Below are positions 26,992 to 35,158 of a stretch of DNA of 64,000 bases, piece by piece. This stretch comes from Roseibium hamelinense (GTDB lineage: Bacteria > Pseudomonadota > Alphaproteobacteria > Rhizobiales > Stappiaceae), in assembly GCF_007830545.1 (NCBI RefSeq), contig NZ_VLLF01000010.1, positions 62,001 through 126,000 of the forward strand, read 5' to 3'. The position numbers and the translations under genes are program-made. Under the pieces are notes generated by a model that saw nothing but the letters and a program-made list of their open reading frames with translations, was not told where the DNA came from and made no database searches. How positions within the stretch are numbered: position 1 is the first letter of the stretch; each line of letters begins with the position of its first letter.

Positions 26992-27021
26992 CACCGGTCG
27001 CAGCCTACCCGGTGCCAGCGA
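26992..27021 (+). promoter_or_regulatory. Possible H-type pseudoknot in the queC leader
   Basis: CACCGG (26992-26997) pairs with CCGGTG (27009-27014). Within the 11-base loop, TCGC (26998-27001) can pair with GCGA (27018-27021) downstream of the stem, giving an H-type pseudoknot 17 bases before the queC start codon. The ribosome site AAGGGA follows within the next few bases. Compact pseudoknots of this kind are how preQ1 class I riboswitches work, but the A-rich third loop and the conserved loop cytosine pattern of that class are not clearly present. A second small hairpin, CTGT/ACAG, lies just upstream. Confidence 0.3.
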
Positions 27022-27037
27022 AAACAAGGGACCAAAA

Positions 27038-27727
27038 TTGAAAACACTTGTCATCTGTTCCGGCGGAATGGATTCTGTCACCCTTGCGCACAAGGTTGCG
27101 CGAGAGCACGAGCTAATCGGGCTCGTGTCATTCGACTATGGCCAACGGCACAAGAAAGAACTCGACTTCGCCAGGGCCTGTGCCGACGACCTGGAAACCG
27201 AACATGTCCTGATCGACATTGCCCATATCGGTGCACAGCTGACCGGCTCGGCGCTGACCGATGATGTGGAGGTGCCGGACGGACATTATGCTGAAGAAAG
27301 CATGCGCATTACGGTGGTTCCGAACCGGAATGCGATCATGCTGACCATTGCCTATGGAATTGCCTCTGCACGCGGGGCTGAAGCCGTTGCAACGGCAGTT
27401 CATGGCGGCGATCACTTCATCTATCCCGACTGCCGCCCGGCCTTCACCGAAAGCTTCGAGACCATGCAACGTCATGCCCTCGACGGCCTAGGCGAGGTCA
27501 AGCTGTACACGCCCTATGTCCACAAACCCAAGGATGCGATTGCGGCCGAAGGTTTGAAACTCGGCGTCGACTACCGGAAGACCTGGTCCTGCTACAAGGG
27601 CGGCGCCATCCATTGCGGCCGTTGCGGAACCTGCGTGGAACGGCGCGAAGCGTTTCATCTCGCTGGCGGGATCGACCCCACGGACTATGCGGATTCGGAC
27701 TTCTGGAAGGCAGCTTGCGATGTTTAG
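27038..27727 (+). CDS. queC: 7-Cyano-7-deazaguanine (preQ0) synthase
   Basis: QueC makes preQ0 from 7-carboxy-7-deazaguanine using ATP and ammonia. The 229-residue protein has the PP-loop SGGMDS near the N-terminus (LVICSGGMDSVTLAH) and a C-terminal zinc-site cysteine cluster, CYKGGAIHCGRCGTCVERR. The start is TTG at 27038, supported by AAGGGA 8 bases upstream and by the family N-terminus. It is the first gene of queC-queD-queE-queF, overlapping queD by eight bases. Confidence 0.97.
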   Translation: MKTLVICSGGMDSVTLAHKVAREHELIGLVSFDYGQRHKKELDFARACADDLETEHVLIDIAHIGAQLTGSALTDDVEVPDGHYAEESMRITVVPNRNAIMLTIAYGIASARGAEAVATAVHGGDHFIYPDCRPAFTESFETMQRHALDGLGEVKLYTPYVHKPKDAIAAEGLKLGVDYRKTWSCYKGGAIHCGRCGTCVERREAFHLAGGIDPTDYADSDFWKAACDV

Positions 27728-28091
27728 AATTACCAAGGAATTTCATTTCTCCGCCAGCCACCAGCTTTTCGGACTGGAAGAGGACCACCCTTGCGCGCGT
27801 CTCCATGGACACAATTATGTGGTCGAGGTTGAGCTGGAATCTTCGGAGCTGAACCGGATCGGTTTTGTCCGCGACTACCGGGAGCTCGGCGCATTCAAAA
27901 CCTATCTTGATGACTGTCTTGACCACCGGCACCTGAACGACGTGCTCGGGGATGATTGTGTGACAGCGGAAACCATGGCCCGGCATTTCTACAACTGGTG
28001 CAGGCAGCATTGGCCGGAGACCTCCGCGGTCCGGGTCAAGGAAACGCCGAAGACCTGTGCCGAATACCGCCCGATAGGGATTGCAGCGTGA
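27720..28091 (+). CDS. queD: 6-Carboxytetrahydropterin synthase
   Basis: QueD converts 7,8-dihydroneopterin triphosphate to 6-carboxytetrahydropterin. The 123-residue protein has the zinc histidines in [10 protein letters not shown] and RLHGHNY and the catalytic Glu/His region DHRHLND with a C-terminal [11 protein letters not shown]. The ATG at 27720 lies inside the end of queC, so translation is coupled; its own stop overlaps the queE start as GTGA. Longer upstream frames would lie inside queC. Confidence 0.96.
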   Translation: MFRITKEFHFSASHQLFGLEEDHPCARLHGHNYVVEVELESSELNRIGFVRDYRELGAFKTYLDDCLDHRHLNDVLGDDCVTAETMARHFYNWCRQHWPETSAVRVKETPKTCAEYRPIGIAA

Positions 28092-28816
28092 GCGAGAGCC
28101 TGATCCGGGTCAGCGAGATTTTCGGCCCAACCATCCAGGGCGAGGGCGCGTTGATCGGCCAGCCGACCGTGTTCGTACGCACGGGAGGCTGTGACTACCG
28201 ATGCTCTTGGTGCGACACGCTGCATGCGGTCGACAGCAGCTACCGCCATGACTGGCATCCAATGGATGCGGCCGGGATTTTTGCGGAAGTCGAGCGGCTC
28301 TCGGGCGGGACACCGCTGACCGTTTCACTCTCCGGCGGCAATCCGGCGATCCAGCCCCTCGGGGGCCTGATCCTGTTGGGCCGTGAAAAGGGCTACCGAT
28401 TCGGACTGGAAACCCAAGGGAGTCTGGCAAAGGACTGGTTTGCGGATCTCGATGTCCTGACGCTCAGCCCGAAGCCGCCGTCGAGCGGCATGGAGCCCGA
28501 TTGGGACGCATTTCAGGATTGCATTGCTGCCGCCGGCGCGAACACCCGGCTTGCGCTGAAAATCGTGATCTTTAACGAGGCTGATTATGCGTTTGCCAAA
28601 GACGCGGTGGCCCGCCATCCGGATTTGCCGGTTTACCTCCAGCCTGGCAACCACACGCCCGCAGCGCCCGCGGAAGATGACACCACCATTGATATGGACG
28701 GCATCATGGAACGCATGCGCTGGCTGATCGGGAAAGTCTCCGCAGACCGCTGGTTTGACGCAACCGTGCTGCCACAGCTTCACACCCTCATCTGGGGCAA
28801 TCTCAAAGGCGTTTAA
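28088..28816 (+). CDS. queE: 7-Carboxy-7-deazaguanine synthase (radical SAM)
   Basis: QueE is a radical SAM enzyme that contracts the pterin ring to form 7-carboxy-7-deazaguanine. The 242-residue protein has the cluster motif CX3CX2C in [12 protein letters not shown] and [10 protein letters not shown], with an early [11 protein letters not shown] segment typical of QueE. It starts at GTG 28088-28090, overlapping the queD stop. The QueE CX3CX2C spacing is intact and not the extended variant. Confidence 0.96.
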   Translation: MSESLIRVSEIFGPTIQGEGALIGQPTVFVRTGGCDYRCSWCDTLHAVDSSYRHDWHPMDAAGIFAEVERLSGGTPLTVSLSGGNPAIQPLGGLILLGREKGYRFGLETQGSLAKDWFADLDVLTLSPKPPSSGMEPDWDAFQDCIAAAGANTRLALKIVIFNEADYAFAKDAVARHPDLPVYLQPGNHTPAAPAEDDTTIDMDGIMERMRWLIGKVSADRWFDATVLPQLHTLIWGNLKGV

Positions 28817-28820
28817 TAGA

Positions 28821-29288
28821 ATGTCCGACAAGTCGATTTACGAAAACCTCACTCAGCTCGGCTCCGCAACCGATCTGCCGCTTTCACCGGAAGACGCTGT
28901 TCTGGAAAAGGTGCCCAACCCTCAGGCTGGCACTGGTTACATGGTGCGGTTTGTAGCGCCCGAATTTACTTCGCTGTGTCCGCTGACCGGCGCCCCGGAC
29001 TTTGCCCACTTGGTCATAGACTATGTGCCGAAGGATTTCCTGGTTGAAAGCAAGTCCTTAAAGCTGTTTCTCGGATCGTTCCGCAATCACGGCGCGTTTC
29101 ACGAGGATTGCACAGTGTCTATTGCAAAGCGGCTCATCGATCTTCTCGAACCGCAATGGCTTCGCATCGGTGGGTACTGGTACCCGCGCGGCGGCATCCC
29201 GATTGATGTGTTTTATCAAACCGGCGCGGCACCGGAAGGGGTATGGATCCCGGAGCAGGGTGTCCAACCCTATCGGGGCCGCGGCTGA
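28821..29288 (+). CDS. queF: NADPH-dependent preQ0 reductase
   Basis: QueF reduces the nitrile of preQ0 to the amine of preQ1, the last free-base step before tRNA insertion. The 155-residue unimodular (type I) protein has the catalytic cysteine in [13 protein letters not shown], the QueF motif ESKSLKLFL that binds NADPH, and the Asp/Glu pocket around FHEDC. It starts 4 bases after the queE stop, so all four que genes form one operon. It is convergent with the L,D-transpeptidase, with 6 bases between stops. Confidence 0.96.
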   Translation: MSDKSIYENLTQLGSATDLPLSPEDAVLEKVPNPQAGTGYMVRFVAPEFTSLCPLTGAPDFAHLVIDYVPKDFLVESKSLKLFLGSFRNHGAFHEDCTVSIAKRLIDLLEPQWLRIGGYWYPRGGIPIDVFYQTGAAPEGVWIPEQGVQPYRGRG

Positions 29289-29294
29289 TCCCGA

Positions 29295-29957
29295 TCAGCT
29301 CAGCACGACAACCTTGGCGCCGAGCTCGACCCGTTTGTAAAGGTCGATAATGTCCTGCTGCCACATGCGGATACAGCCGCTGGAAGCATTTGTACCAATA
29401 CTGGACGGCTGGTTGGTACCGTGGATACGGTAGAGCGTGTCCTTGTTATTCTGCCAAAGATAAAGCCCGCGCGCACCAATCGGATTGCTGGGACCGCCAT
29501 CTTGTCCGTCACGGTACTTTTCGAGATGCGGTTCTCGTTCGATCATTTCATCGGGCGGGAACCATTTTGGCCATTCCCGCTTGAAGCGGATTTCAGCTTC
29601 CCCGTTCCAGGCAAAGCCGGCCCGGCCAACGCCAATACCGTAACGGATCGCCCGTCCTCCTGGCTGGATCAGGTAGAGAAACTTTTTGCGCGGATCCACC
29701 ACAACCGTGCCGACGGGATAGCGGGACGGGTAGAAAACGGTCTGGCGAAGGTATTGGGGATCGAAATTTTGATAATCGATGCCCGGCAGGTTGAACCCGC
29801 CGTCGCGCACGGGAGCGTATGCACTCGCGTAATTAGGTGTTCCGTCAGATCGCGGCGTCAAGCCTGCCTGAACCACACTGCTTTGTTTGCTTTGGCAGGC
29901 AGCCAGCGCAAGTGGTAGCCCGATCACCACCGCCCGGCGGCTAAATGTCTTTAGCAT
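29295..29957 (-). CDS. L,D-transpeptidase (YkuD) lipoprotein
   Basis: This 220-residue protein has a lipoprotein signal (MLKTFSRRAVVIGLPLALAAC, lipobox LAAC) with a twin arginine. A YkuD domain follows, with the catalytic motif HGTNQP...SSGCIRM (Cys near residue 199). It should crosslink peptidoglycan or attach envelope proteins in the periplasm. ATG at 29955-29957 was preferred because the lipobox then lies at a normal distance; the longer frame adds only MKGNGSI. It is convergent with queF. Confidence 0.93.
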   Translation of the reverse strand: MLKTFSRRAVVIGLPLALAACQSKQSSVVQAGLTPRSDGTPNYASAYAPVRDGGFNLPGIDYQNFDPQYLRQTVFYPSRYPVGTVVVDPRKKFLYLIQPGGRAIRYGIGVGRAGFAWNGEAEIRFKREWPKWFPPDEMIEREPHLEKYRDGQDGGPSNPIGARGLYLWQNNKDTLYRIHGTNQPSSIGTNASSGCIRMWQQDIIDLYKRVELGAKVVVLS

Positions 29958-30230
29958 AATGGACCCATTCCCCTTCAAACAGCGGCGATTCGTGCCCGGC
30001 GCCTGGACGCACCGGGAACCGGCATTGCAAATAAAGCAACAAGATTATGGTTAACCTTACGTGAATTTTAAAAATGCGTGCCGTCACAGTGGCGTGAGGG
30101 GTGGTGTCCTCGTTTTCATGGATAGTCTTGCGCCAGCGCCGAACTACACCCACTGGTAGAATTTTACGCTTTGTTAAGGACCGCCCCGCATTGATAGAAG
30201 ATCAAAAAAGCACACGCAAGGCGCTGGCCA

Positions 30231-31565
30231 ATGTCTGTCTTTTCGATCATTCAACGTGCGGAACAGCAGCAGTTTGCTCTTCAAATGAAGGGCAAGAGTC
30301 TTCCGTCAGCCCGCACGCTGCCAGCAGACAAAACCGAAGAGCGCGACGAAAAAGCAGCGGACAAGACGAAACAACTGGCCGAGACGCTGGTAGCGACAAC
30401 ATCATCCAGCAACACCGGCGGCGGCAACGCTTCTCAGAACAGCAAAGACGCCGACATCCTCAAGGATTTCAAGGATGCGGTGGATCTCAACAGCACCTTG
30501 TCCAGGGCAGTTAAAGATGGTGCGGACGCTGAGCGCCAGTTGCGGATCGAGCGCCTCACCCAGCAGATCGAGCGCATGAAGGAGATGCTGAAATTCGTGA
30601 CGCCGGAAAAAGCGGAAAAAATGCTGAAGGAACTGCAGCAACTGGCCAAAACCTTCCGCACCGCATCGATTGAGTTGAGAAAGGCAGCTGAGAAGATCGG
30701 CCCTGACCTCCCCAACGCTGCTGTCGATGTCGCGGCAGACGCCACTGCACTTGCGCTCACCAATCCACAACAGGCACAGGCTGATCTTCTAGACACCGTT
30801 TCGAAGATCACCGACACGCTGCTTGCCAGATTGCAGGGTCCCGCCACAACGCCCGCTTCTCTTGACCTATCCCCGGCAGGAGAACAGCGTGTTAAGACGA
30901 TTAAAACGCCAGCCAGCCGGGCAGAGAGCGGACATGAGGCATTTGTCTCAACCCAACCCTCAGCGAAAACCAGTCCGGTCTATTCCGGGCAGGACAAAGC
31001 TGGAAACGAAAAAGCTGTCAGTCAGCCGCTTGCGGCCAGTCGTGAGGATAGCCTGCCGGTGATTACCGGCTTTGCAGGGGTTATGACAGAATTACAGGGC
31101 GCGGTGCAGCGCGCCAATGATGCGGCTTTCAACACAGCTGCGGTCTACGCCTACGCTGATCTTCAGCACCAATCCGACACCCTGTACCGGCAAGGCCGCA
31201 AGGAAACCATGCGCGCCGAACACGAGCAACTGACCAAGATTTTCGAAGAATTGAAAATGCTCGCAAAATCCCTTGAGGCATTGGTCGACATGGAAGACGA
31301 GGAAAACCGCGAACGCATGCTCGATGTACTCGTCAAGCTGCTTGAGGGGTTCACTGTCCTGGATGACGACGACCTGAAACAATTCCTCGGCGTTGGCGAG
31401 CACACCCCACTAGCAGCCGACGGTGCGGAAAACGGCACCCGGACAATAAGCTCCAGCATGGTTGTGAGCAGCGTGTCGGTGGAAACGTCGGTCTCCATCA
31501 CCATTTCCACTTCTGGCGCAGCCGAAGCCCCTACCCCCGCCTTAGGCGCCGGCATTGTGGCCTAA
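30231..31565 (+). CDS. Uncharacterised 444-residue helical protein with Ser/Thr-rich C-terminus
   Basis: I recognise no family. The protein starts MSVFSIIQRAEQQQFALQ and lacks a signal peptide or membrane span. It has two strongly helical, charged segments: about 100-158 (RLTQQIERMKEMLK..., ending RKAAEKIG) and about 335-385 (EHEQLTKIFEELKMLAKSLEALVDMEDEENRERM...). A Thr/Pro/Ser-rich linker lies between them. The last 50 residues are a Ser/Thr/Val-rich tail (SSMVVSSVSVETSVSITIST) ending GAGIVA. It stands alone, 270 bases after the L,D-transpeptidase start, and precedes a deletion junction. Codon use looks native. A structural or appendage-associated role is only a guess. Confidence 0.75.
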   Translation: MSVFSIIQRAEQQQFALQMKGKSLPSARTLPADKTEERDEKAADKTKQLAETLVATTSSSNTGGGNASQNSKDADILKDFKDAVDLNSTLSRAVKDGADAERQLRIERLTQQIERMKEMLKFVTPEKAEKMLKELQQLAKTFRTASIELRKAAEKIGPDLPNAAVDVAADATALALTNPQQAQADLLDTVSKITDTLLARLQGPATTPASLDLSPAGEQRVKTIKTPASRAESGHEAFVSTQPSAKTSPVYSGQDKAGNEKAVSQPLAASREDSLPVITGFAGVMTELQGAVQRANDAAFNTAAVYAYADLQHQSDTLYRQGRKETMRAEHEQLTKIFEELKMLAKSLEALVDMEDEENRERMLDVLVKLLEGFTVLDDDDLKQFLGVGEHTPLAADGAENGTRTISSSMVVSSVSVETSVSITISTSGAAEAPTPALGAGIVA

Positions 31566-31629
31566 CCGCATTTCCAATTATCTCAGCGGCTTTACGCATG
31601 CCGGTGGAACGATCGCTGAACCGGCTATA

Positions 31630-31944
31630 TTAACTGCCTAACGAAGCTCTCTGGGAGATGCCATGAGCCTCCCGCGCCTTGGTTACATAGGCCAGGTTCT
31701 TTTCCGCCCAGCGCTTGATTGCATGAATGAGAGGCAACAAGCTCGTTCCTTTTTCGGCGAGCTGATACTCAACCCTCAGCGGCATTTCATCAAAAGCCTT
31801 GCGAAGGACCAAGCCATCGGCTTCCAGATTGCGGAGGGCCTGCGACAACATTTTTTGCGAAACACCCTCGATCTTCCTTTGCAGCGCACCGAACCGCATC
31901 GGGCCGTCTTGAAGCGCGAATACTTTCTGACATTCGACGTTCAA
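31630..31944 (-). pseudogene. HxlR-family regulator lacking its N-terminus
   Basis: The frame encodes the C-terminal three quarters of an HxlR winged-helix regulator: DGPMRFGALQRKIEGVSQ, then KMLSQALRNLEADGLVLRK and RVEYQLAEKG. The usual opening with the CPV...IGGKWK segment is absent. In-frame upstream sequence meets a TAG within 30 bases of the TTG at 31942-31944, so no longer protein is possible. The loss coincides exactly with the beginning of a hydrolase remnant on the opposite strand. A short product from TTG or from Met16 might still be made, but the DNA-contact helix order would be incomplete. Confidence 0.75.
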
Positions 31945-32163
31945 AGCGCAGCGCCGCGGCTCACCCTACCGTTCCTGATGATCCATGGGCCGAACGCGCT
32001 GAACCCCGCCCGGGCAGACAAGTTCTACAGCGCCGTAATAGGACAGAAACAACGCGCGGCCATCCAATCCAAAGGTCAGACAGACATCTACGATGACCCT
32101 GCGATTGTCCGGACCGCTGCTTCTCAGGCGGCGGCTTTCCTTAAAGAAGCGCTTGGCAGTTGA
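31933..32163 (+). pseudogene. C-terminal remnant of an alpha/beta hydrolase
   Basis: The plus-strand frame from about 31933 reads FDVQSAAPRLTLPFLMIHG, then KFYSAVIGQKQR and GQTDIYDDPAIV, to the stop at 32163. This looks like the last 75 residues of an alpha/beta hydrolase; LPFLMIHG is the usual strand before the catalytic Asp. The nucleophile half is missing. Although the frame stays open further 5', the sequence there is the antisense of the HxlR remnant. So the two partial genes meet head to head at about 31925-31935. Function is probably lost. Confidence 0.65.
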
Positions 32164-32207
32164 AGCAAGCTCTTTCCCCACTCCCCATAGACGCATAGGA
32201 GAAACTG

Positions 32208-32648
32208 ATGCTCATGTTATCCCCTTTTAAAAGCCTGCTGGCTGCGGCCGGGCTAATCGCCTTTACAGCACTTGCGCAGGCTGGAGGCAGCCACGGCGAC
32301 GGCCACATCTTCAAGTTCGAAGATGTCGCTTGGGAACATGCCCGTGTCGAAGGCGTCGAGATGGCCATTCTTTGGGGCAATGAAGCCGATGAGACTGCCG
32401 TTTCTGCGTTCCGCATTCAGCCTGGCGCCTCCATCCCGCCGCACACCCATACCAATGATTATTGGGGTCTGGCGGTGCAGGGCACCTGGGTTCATATCGA
32501 TGCAGACGGCCAGGAAATGAGAACCGGTCAGGACGCCTATGGCCGTATCAAGGGCGGCGATCTTCACGCGGACCGTTGCGCCGGTCCTGAAGTGTGCATC
32601 AATATTCTCGACTTTGACGGCGCCCGCGACATCGCTTTCCCGGAGTGA
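32208..32648 (+). CDS. Secreted cupin-domain protein
   Basis: This 146-residue protein has a signal peptide (LLAAAGLIAFTALAQAG) and a single cupin barrel with the metal motif PPHTHTNDYWG. A C-terminal cysteine pair, DRCAGPEVC, may be a disulfide. The substrate is unknown; such small exported cupins are annotated only by fold. AGGAG lies 7 bases before the ATG at 32208. It follows the hydrolase remnant by 44 bases and precedes a VOC gene. Confidence 0.85.
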   Translation: MLMLSPFKSLLAAAGLIAFTALAQAGGSHGDGHIFKFEDVAWEHARVEGVEMAILWGNEADETAVSAFRIQPGASIPPHTHTNDYWGLAVQGTWVHIDADGQEMRTGQDAYGRIKGGDLHADRCAGPEVCINILDFDGARDIAFPE

Positions 32649-32841
32649 GCGCAAGCTTATCGGCGGTAAATCCCGGCGCCTGATATCGCGCCCTGGCCAG
32701 GAATCCGTCACCGGCCGCATCGACCGGCACGAATAATCAAGCCTGTCCAGTCTGTCAGATCCGGTCTTGGATCTGGCGGACCGGCAATCCAACCAGTACC
32801 ATCGCCGCCAAAGCCCCAAGATGAAAAGGCTCCGACCGGCG

Positions 32842-33258
32842 ATGAAACTGGAATTTCACCACATCAATTTCGTGTCCGAAAATGTCGACCGCATGCACGA
32901 TTTCTACACGAACGTACTTGGCCTTGACGACATCCCCCAGTCGAAATTTCCACGCACCGAGGCCACAACAAATGCGGGCTATGACGGCAAGATCCGCTTT
33001 GCCACCGATGGCGGGATGCAAATGCATCTGGCGGAACGGGCGCTGGACGTTGCGTTCAAGAACGGTCAGGTGATCAACCCAGTCGACCGCGGCCATATCG
33101 CCTTCCGCACGGATGATATCGCCGCCTTTCTCAAACTCCTGAACGAGCGCGGCATCCCCTATTCCGACTATGGCACCGCCTTTGCCAAGGAATGGCACCA
33201 GGTTTTTTTCCACGATCCGGAAGGCAATGTCATCGAGGTGCACCAGCAGGTAAGCTGA
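32842..33258 (+). CDS. VOC (glyoxalase/dioxygenase-fold) family protein
   Basis: This 138-residue protein has the paired beta-alpha-beta VOC fold: KLEFHHINFVSENVDRMHDFYTNVLGL and, in the second half, RGHIAFRTDDIAAFL and VFFHDPEGNVIEVHQ. The metal ligands His and Glu are present at the usual places. The substrate (glyoxalase, fosfomycin or aromatic dioxygenase type) cannot be told. The start at 32842 (MKLEFHH) fits the family; 32821 and 32767 are alternatives with no better ribosome site. It lies about 190 bases after the cupin. Confidence 0.88.
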   Translation: MKLEFHHINFVSENVDRMHDFYTNVLGLDDIPQSKFPRTEATTNAGYDGKIRFATDGGMQMHLAERALDVAFKNGQVINPVDRGHIAFRTDDIAAFLKLLNERGIPYSDYGTAFAKEWHQVFFHDPEGNVIEVHQQVS

Positions 33259-33360
33259 TGCAGGCTTTTGGAACCGCGACCTCGCGCTCTAAGCGTCCAT
33301 ACCGCACGGTATTAACACCAAATGAGCCTTAATCCCCGCACATCTCCGCTTCGCGGGGCA

Positions 33361-33441
33361 GGGATGACATCTTGCAGAAACCAACGCATAGGGATCGACC
33401 GGAAAGGGTACAAACCCCGCCGCACCCCGGATTGTCATCCC
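33361..33441. repeat. Inverted-repeat element with GGGATGACA ends
   Basis: GGGATGACA (33361-33369) and TGTCATCCC (33433-33441) are perfect 9-bp inverted ends around about 63 bases. The same GGATGAC word occurs in the palindromic element at 35061-35088. This suggests dispersed short repeats common in intergenic DNA of this class. No coding frame is credible here. Confidence 0.5.
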
Positions 33442-33559
33442 GGGCAAACACTGCGCAGATCCGAAGTCCAAACCGTTCCAGTTCAACACGGCCAGCGGGA
33501 ATGGGGGTGCGAACAAGTCAATTCTCACTCCAAATCTGTAGATGTGCGGGCACTGTTCG

Positions 33560-33850
33560 ACCCACCCTGACAAATTGATTGCAAATCAAAAACACACCTG
33601 GAGACTGTCGCCATCAACTCATTCCGGCGAAGAAATATCAGATAACGAAATCTACACAGAGCACAAACAACCCACAATAAATTGCAACTCACTAGGAAAT
33701 ATCCAAATTTTGGATACAAATATATAGCAATAATGATTGAATCTTCTTTCTCAATTATCAGTTACTCTAATAGTACTAATGGATAATTGGTAATTCATAT
33801 ATTCTGCAATGCAATTTTTTCAAAGATTCACCGGCACTGCGTTTTCTAAG
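33560..33850. other. AT-rich, gene-free stretch
   Basis: Between the VOC gene and the next hydrolase, these bases are visibly AT-rich (for example ATATATAGCAATAATGATTG near 33720), in sharp contrast to the GC-rich surroundings. No frame encodes a recognisable protein, and no transposase or integrase is seen. It looks like acquired or degenerating DNA. Together with flanking sequence it makes the longest gene-free region of the window, 33259-34169. Confidence 0.5.
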
Positions 33851-33872
33851 CAATCCCCGGTAATCTGACAAT

Positions 33873-34106
33873 TCAACGATACGGATTGCGCGGAGCCCAC
33901 CAGCAAATAGCGGCGCTGTCCGCGGCCGTTGGCGTGGCTTCTCCCAGAGATGATATACGGTGTTTTGCAAAGCCCGGACGGCTGTAGCCCCAAACGTCAA
34001 GAGTGTAGCGGCCAAACTGGATGTTGAACCTCTCTCCGCTGCGATAGCTGACACGCAACACCCCAGGTGAAAAAACCGGGCTTGCATCTTTGAAAAAGAG
34101 ACGCAA
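33873..34106 (-). pseudogene. Possible gene fragment (77-residue frame, doubtful)
   Basis: This minus-strand frame has a protein-like core, RSGERFNIQFGRYTLDVWGYSRPG, but no recognised family. It ends abruptly in low-complexity sequence before the AT-rich stretch. A second minus frame (33776-34087) overlaps it. It may be the remnant of a lost gene or a chance frame. Confidence 0.2.
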
Positions 34107-34169
34107 ACCTCCGTCCCACCGACTGGGGCAGACCTGCAGCGTTCAAAATGTCAAAGAGGACCGAAATCA

Positions 34170-34952
34170 GTGGCCAAGCATGTCATCCTGATCCATGGGG
34201 CCTTTGCCGGGCCCTGGAGCTTTGAAAACTATCGGCGGTTTTTCGCAGACCGCGGCTGGACGTGCCACACACCCGCCCTTCGCTTCCATGACGGCGATCC
34301 GGCAGCCGAAACCGATCCCGCTTTTGCCCAGACAAGCGTTGCCGATTACACCGATGACATAGCAAAGCTTGCCGCATCCCTCGACGAGCCACCCATTCTC
34401 CTCGGGCATGCCATTGCCGCAACGATCGCGCAACAGGTTGCCGCCCGCGGCCTTGCTTCCGGGCTGGTGCTGATCAACCCCAACGCTCCCTGGGGCCTTT
34501 TGCCCGAGACAGATGATGAACGCGCCGTTGCCAAGGCATTCATGCAGATGGGGCCGTTTTGGGAAAAACCGATGCGGGTCGACTTCGATCTGATGGCGCC
34601 CTTCGCTCTGAACAAACTGAGCGAAGCCGAACAGCATGCAGTTTTTGACCAGCTGGGCCCTGAGTCCGGCCGGGTCATGTTCGAGCTGTTTTTCTGGATG
34701 TTTGACGACACTCAGGCCACAAAAGTTGCCTTCGACCAGGTCACATGTCCGGTTCTGGTTGTATCGGGCGAAGAGGATCGGGCGGTCCGTCATCAGGTTG
34801 GCGCGTGGATCGCTGCACAATATGGCGACAAGGGCACGTTCCATGTGGCTCCGGATCACGCCCACTTCCTGTTCATGGAACCAGGATGGGAGAAGATCGC
34901 TGCTTTGTGCGCCGACTGGATGGATACGCGCGCCGCGTCCGCCGGGTCCTGA
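34170..34952 (+). CDS. Alpha/beta-hydrolase-fold protein with nucleophile Ser replaced by Ala
   Basis: This 260-residue protein has the fold of an alpha/beta hydrolase: HVILIHGAFAGPWSF with the HG oxyanion motif at the start, a later VLVVSGEEDRAV strand with the acidic residue, and a C-terminal HAHFLF histidine. At the nucleophile elbow the usual GHSxGG reads GHAIAA (about residue 78), so both the serine and a glycine are changed to alanine. The bases at that site are GCC, not a Ser codon. It is therefore unlikely to act as an ordinary hydrolase. It starts at GTG 34170 with GAGGA about 10 bases upstream and lies next to the AT-rich stretch. Confidence 0.85.
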   Translation: MAKHVILIHGAFAGPWSFENYRRFFADRGWTCHTPALRFHDGDPAAETDPAFAQTSVADYTDDIAKLAASLDEPPILLGHAIAATIAQQVAARGLASGLVLINPNAPWGLLPETDDERAVAKAFMQMGPFWEKPMRVDFDLMAPFALNKLSEAEQHAVFDQLGPESGRVMFELFFWMFDDTQATKVAFDQVTCPVLVVSGEEDRAVRHQVGAWIAAQYGDKGTFHVAPDHAHFLFMEPGWEKIAALCADWMDTRAASAGS

Positions 34953-35060
34953 GACGGCCCGCCGAGACTGTGCAACAAACAGGATTTCCCCGGGCTTTGC
35001 TCGAGGATCCACGCCGTCCCATCAACATGACAAATTGTGCTTGGGGCGCGACCACGGAAT

Positions 35061-35088
35061 GGATCCCATGGTCAAGCCATGGGATGAC
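35061..35088. repeat. Palindromic intergenic repeat element
   Basis: TCCCATGG (35064-35071), loop TCAAG, and CCATGGGA (35077-35084) form a perfect 8-bp hairpin inside the sequence GGATCCCATGGTCAAGCC...GGGATGAC. Such ATGGATCC...GGGATGACG hairpins are a familiar dispersed repeat in alphaproteobacterial intergenic DNA. It lies between the serine-less hydrolase and acnA. Confidence 0.6.
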
Positions 35089-35158
35089 GGAGTGCGAGGC
35101 GAGCATCGATCCCGACCGGAAGCAAGGTATTCATCAAATCCGGCTCAGCAAACGCCAA

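Noticed and set aside
26992-27021. A confirmed preQ1 class I riboswitch
   Set aside because: The A-rich loop and class consensus are not convincingly present, so only a possible pseudoknot is claimed.
33776-34106. A real protein-coding gene in the AT-rich gap
   Set aside because: Two overlapping short frames without ribosome sites or family match; at best a remnant.
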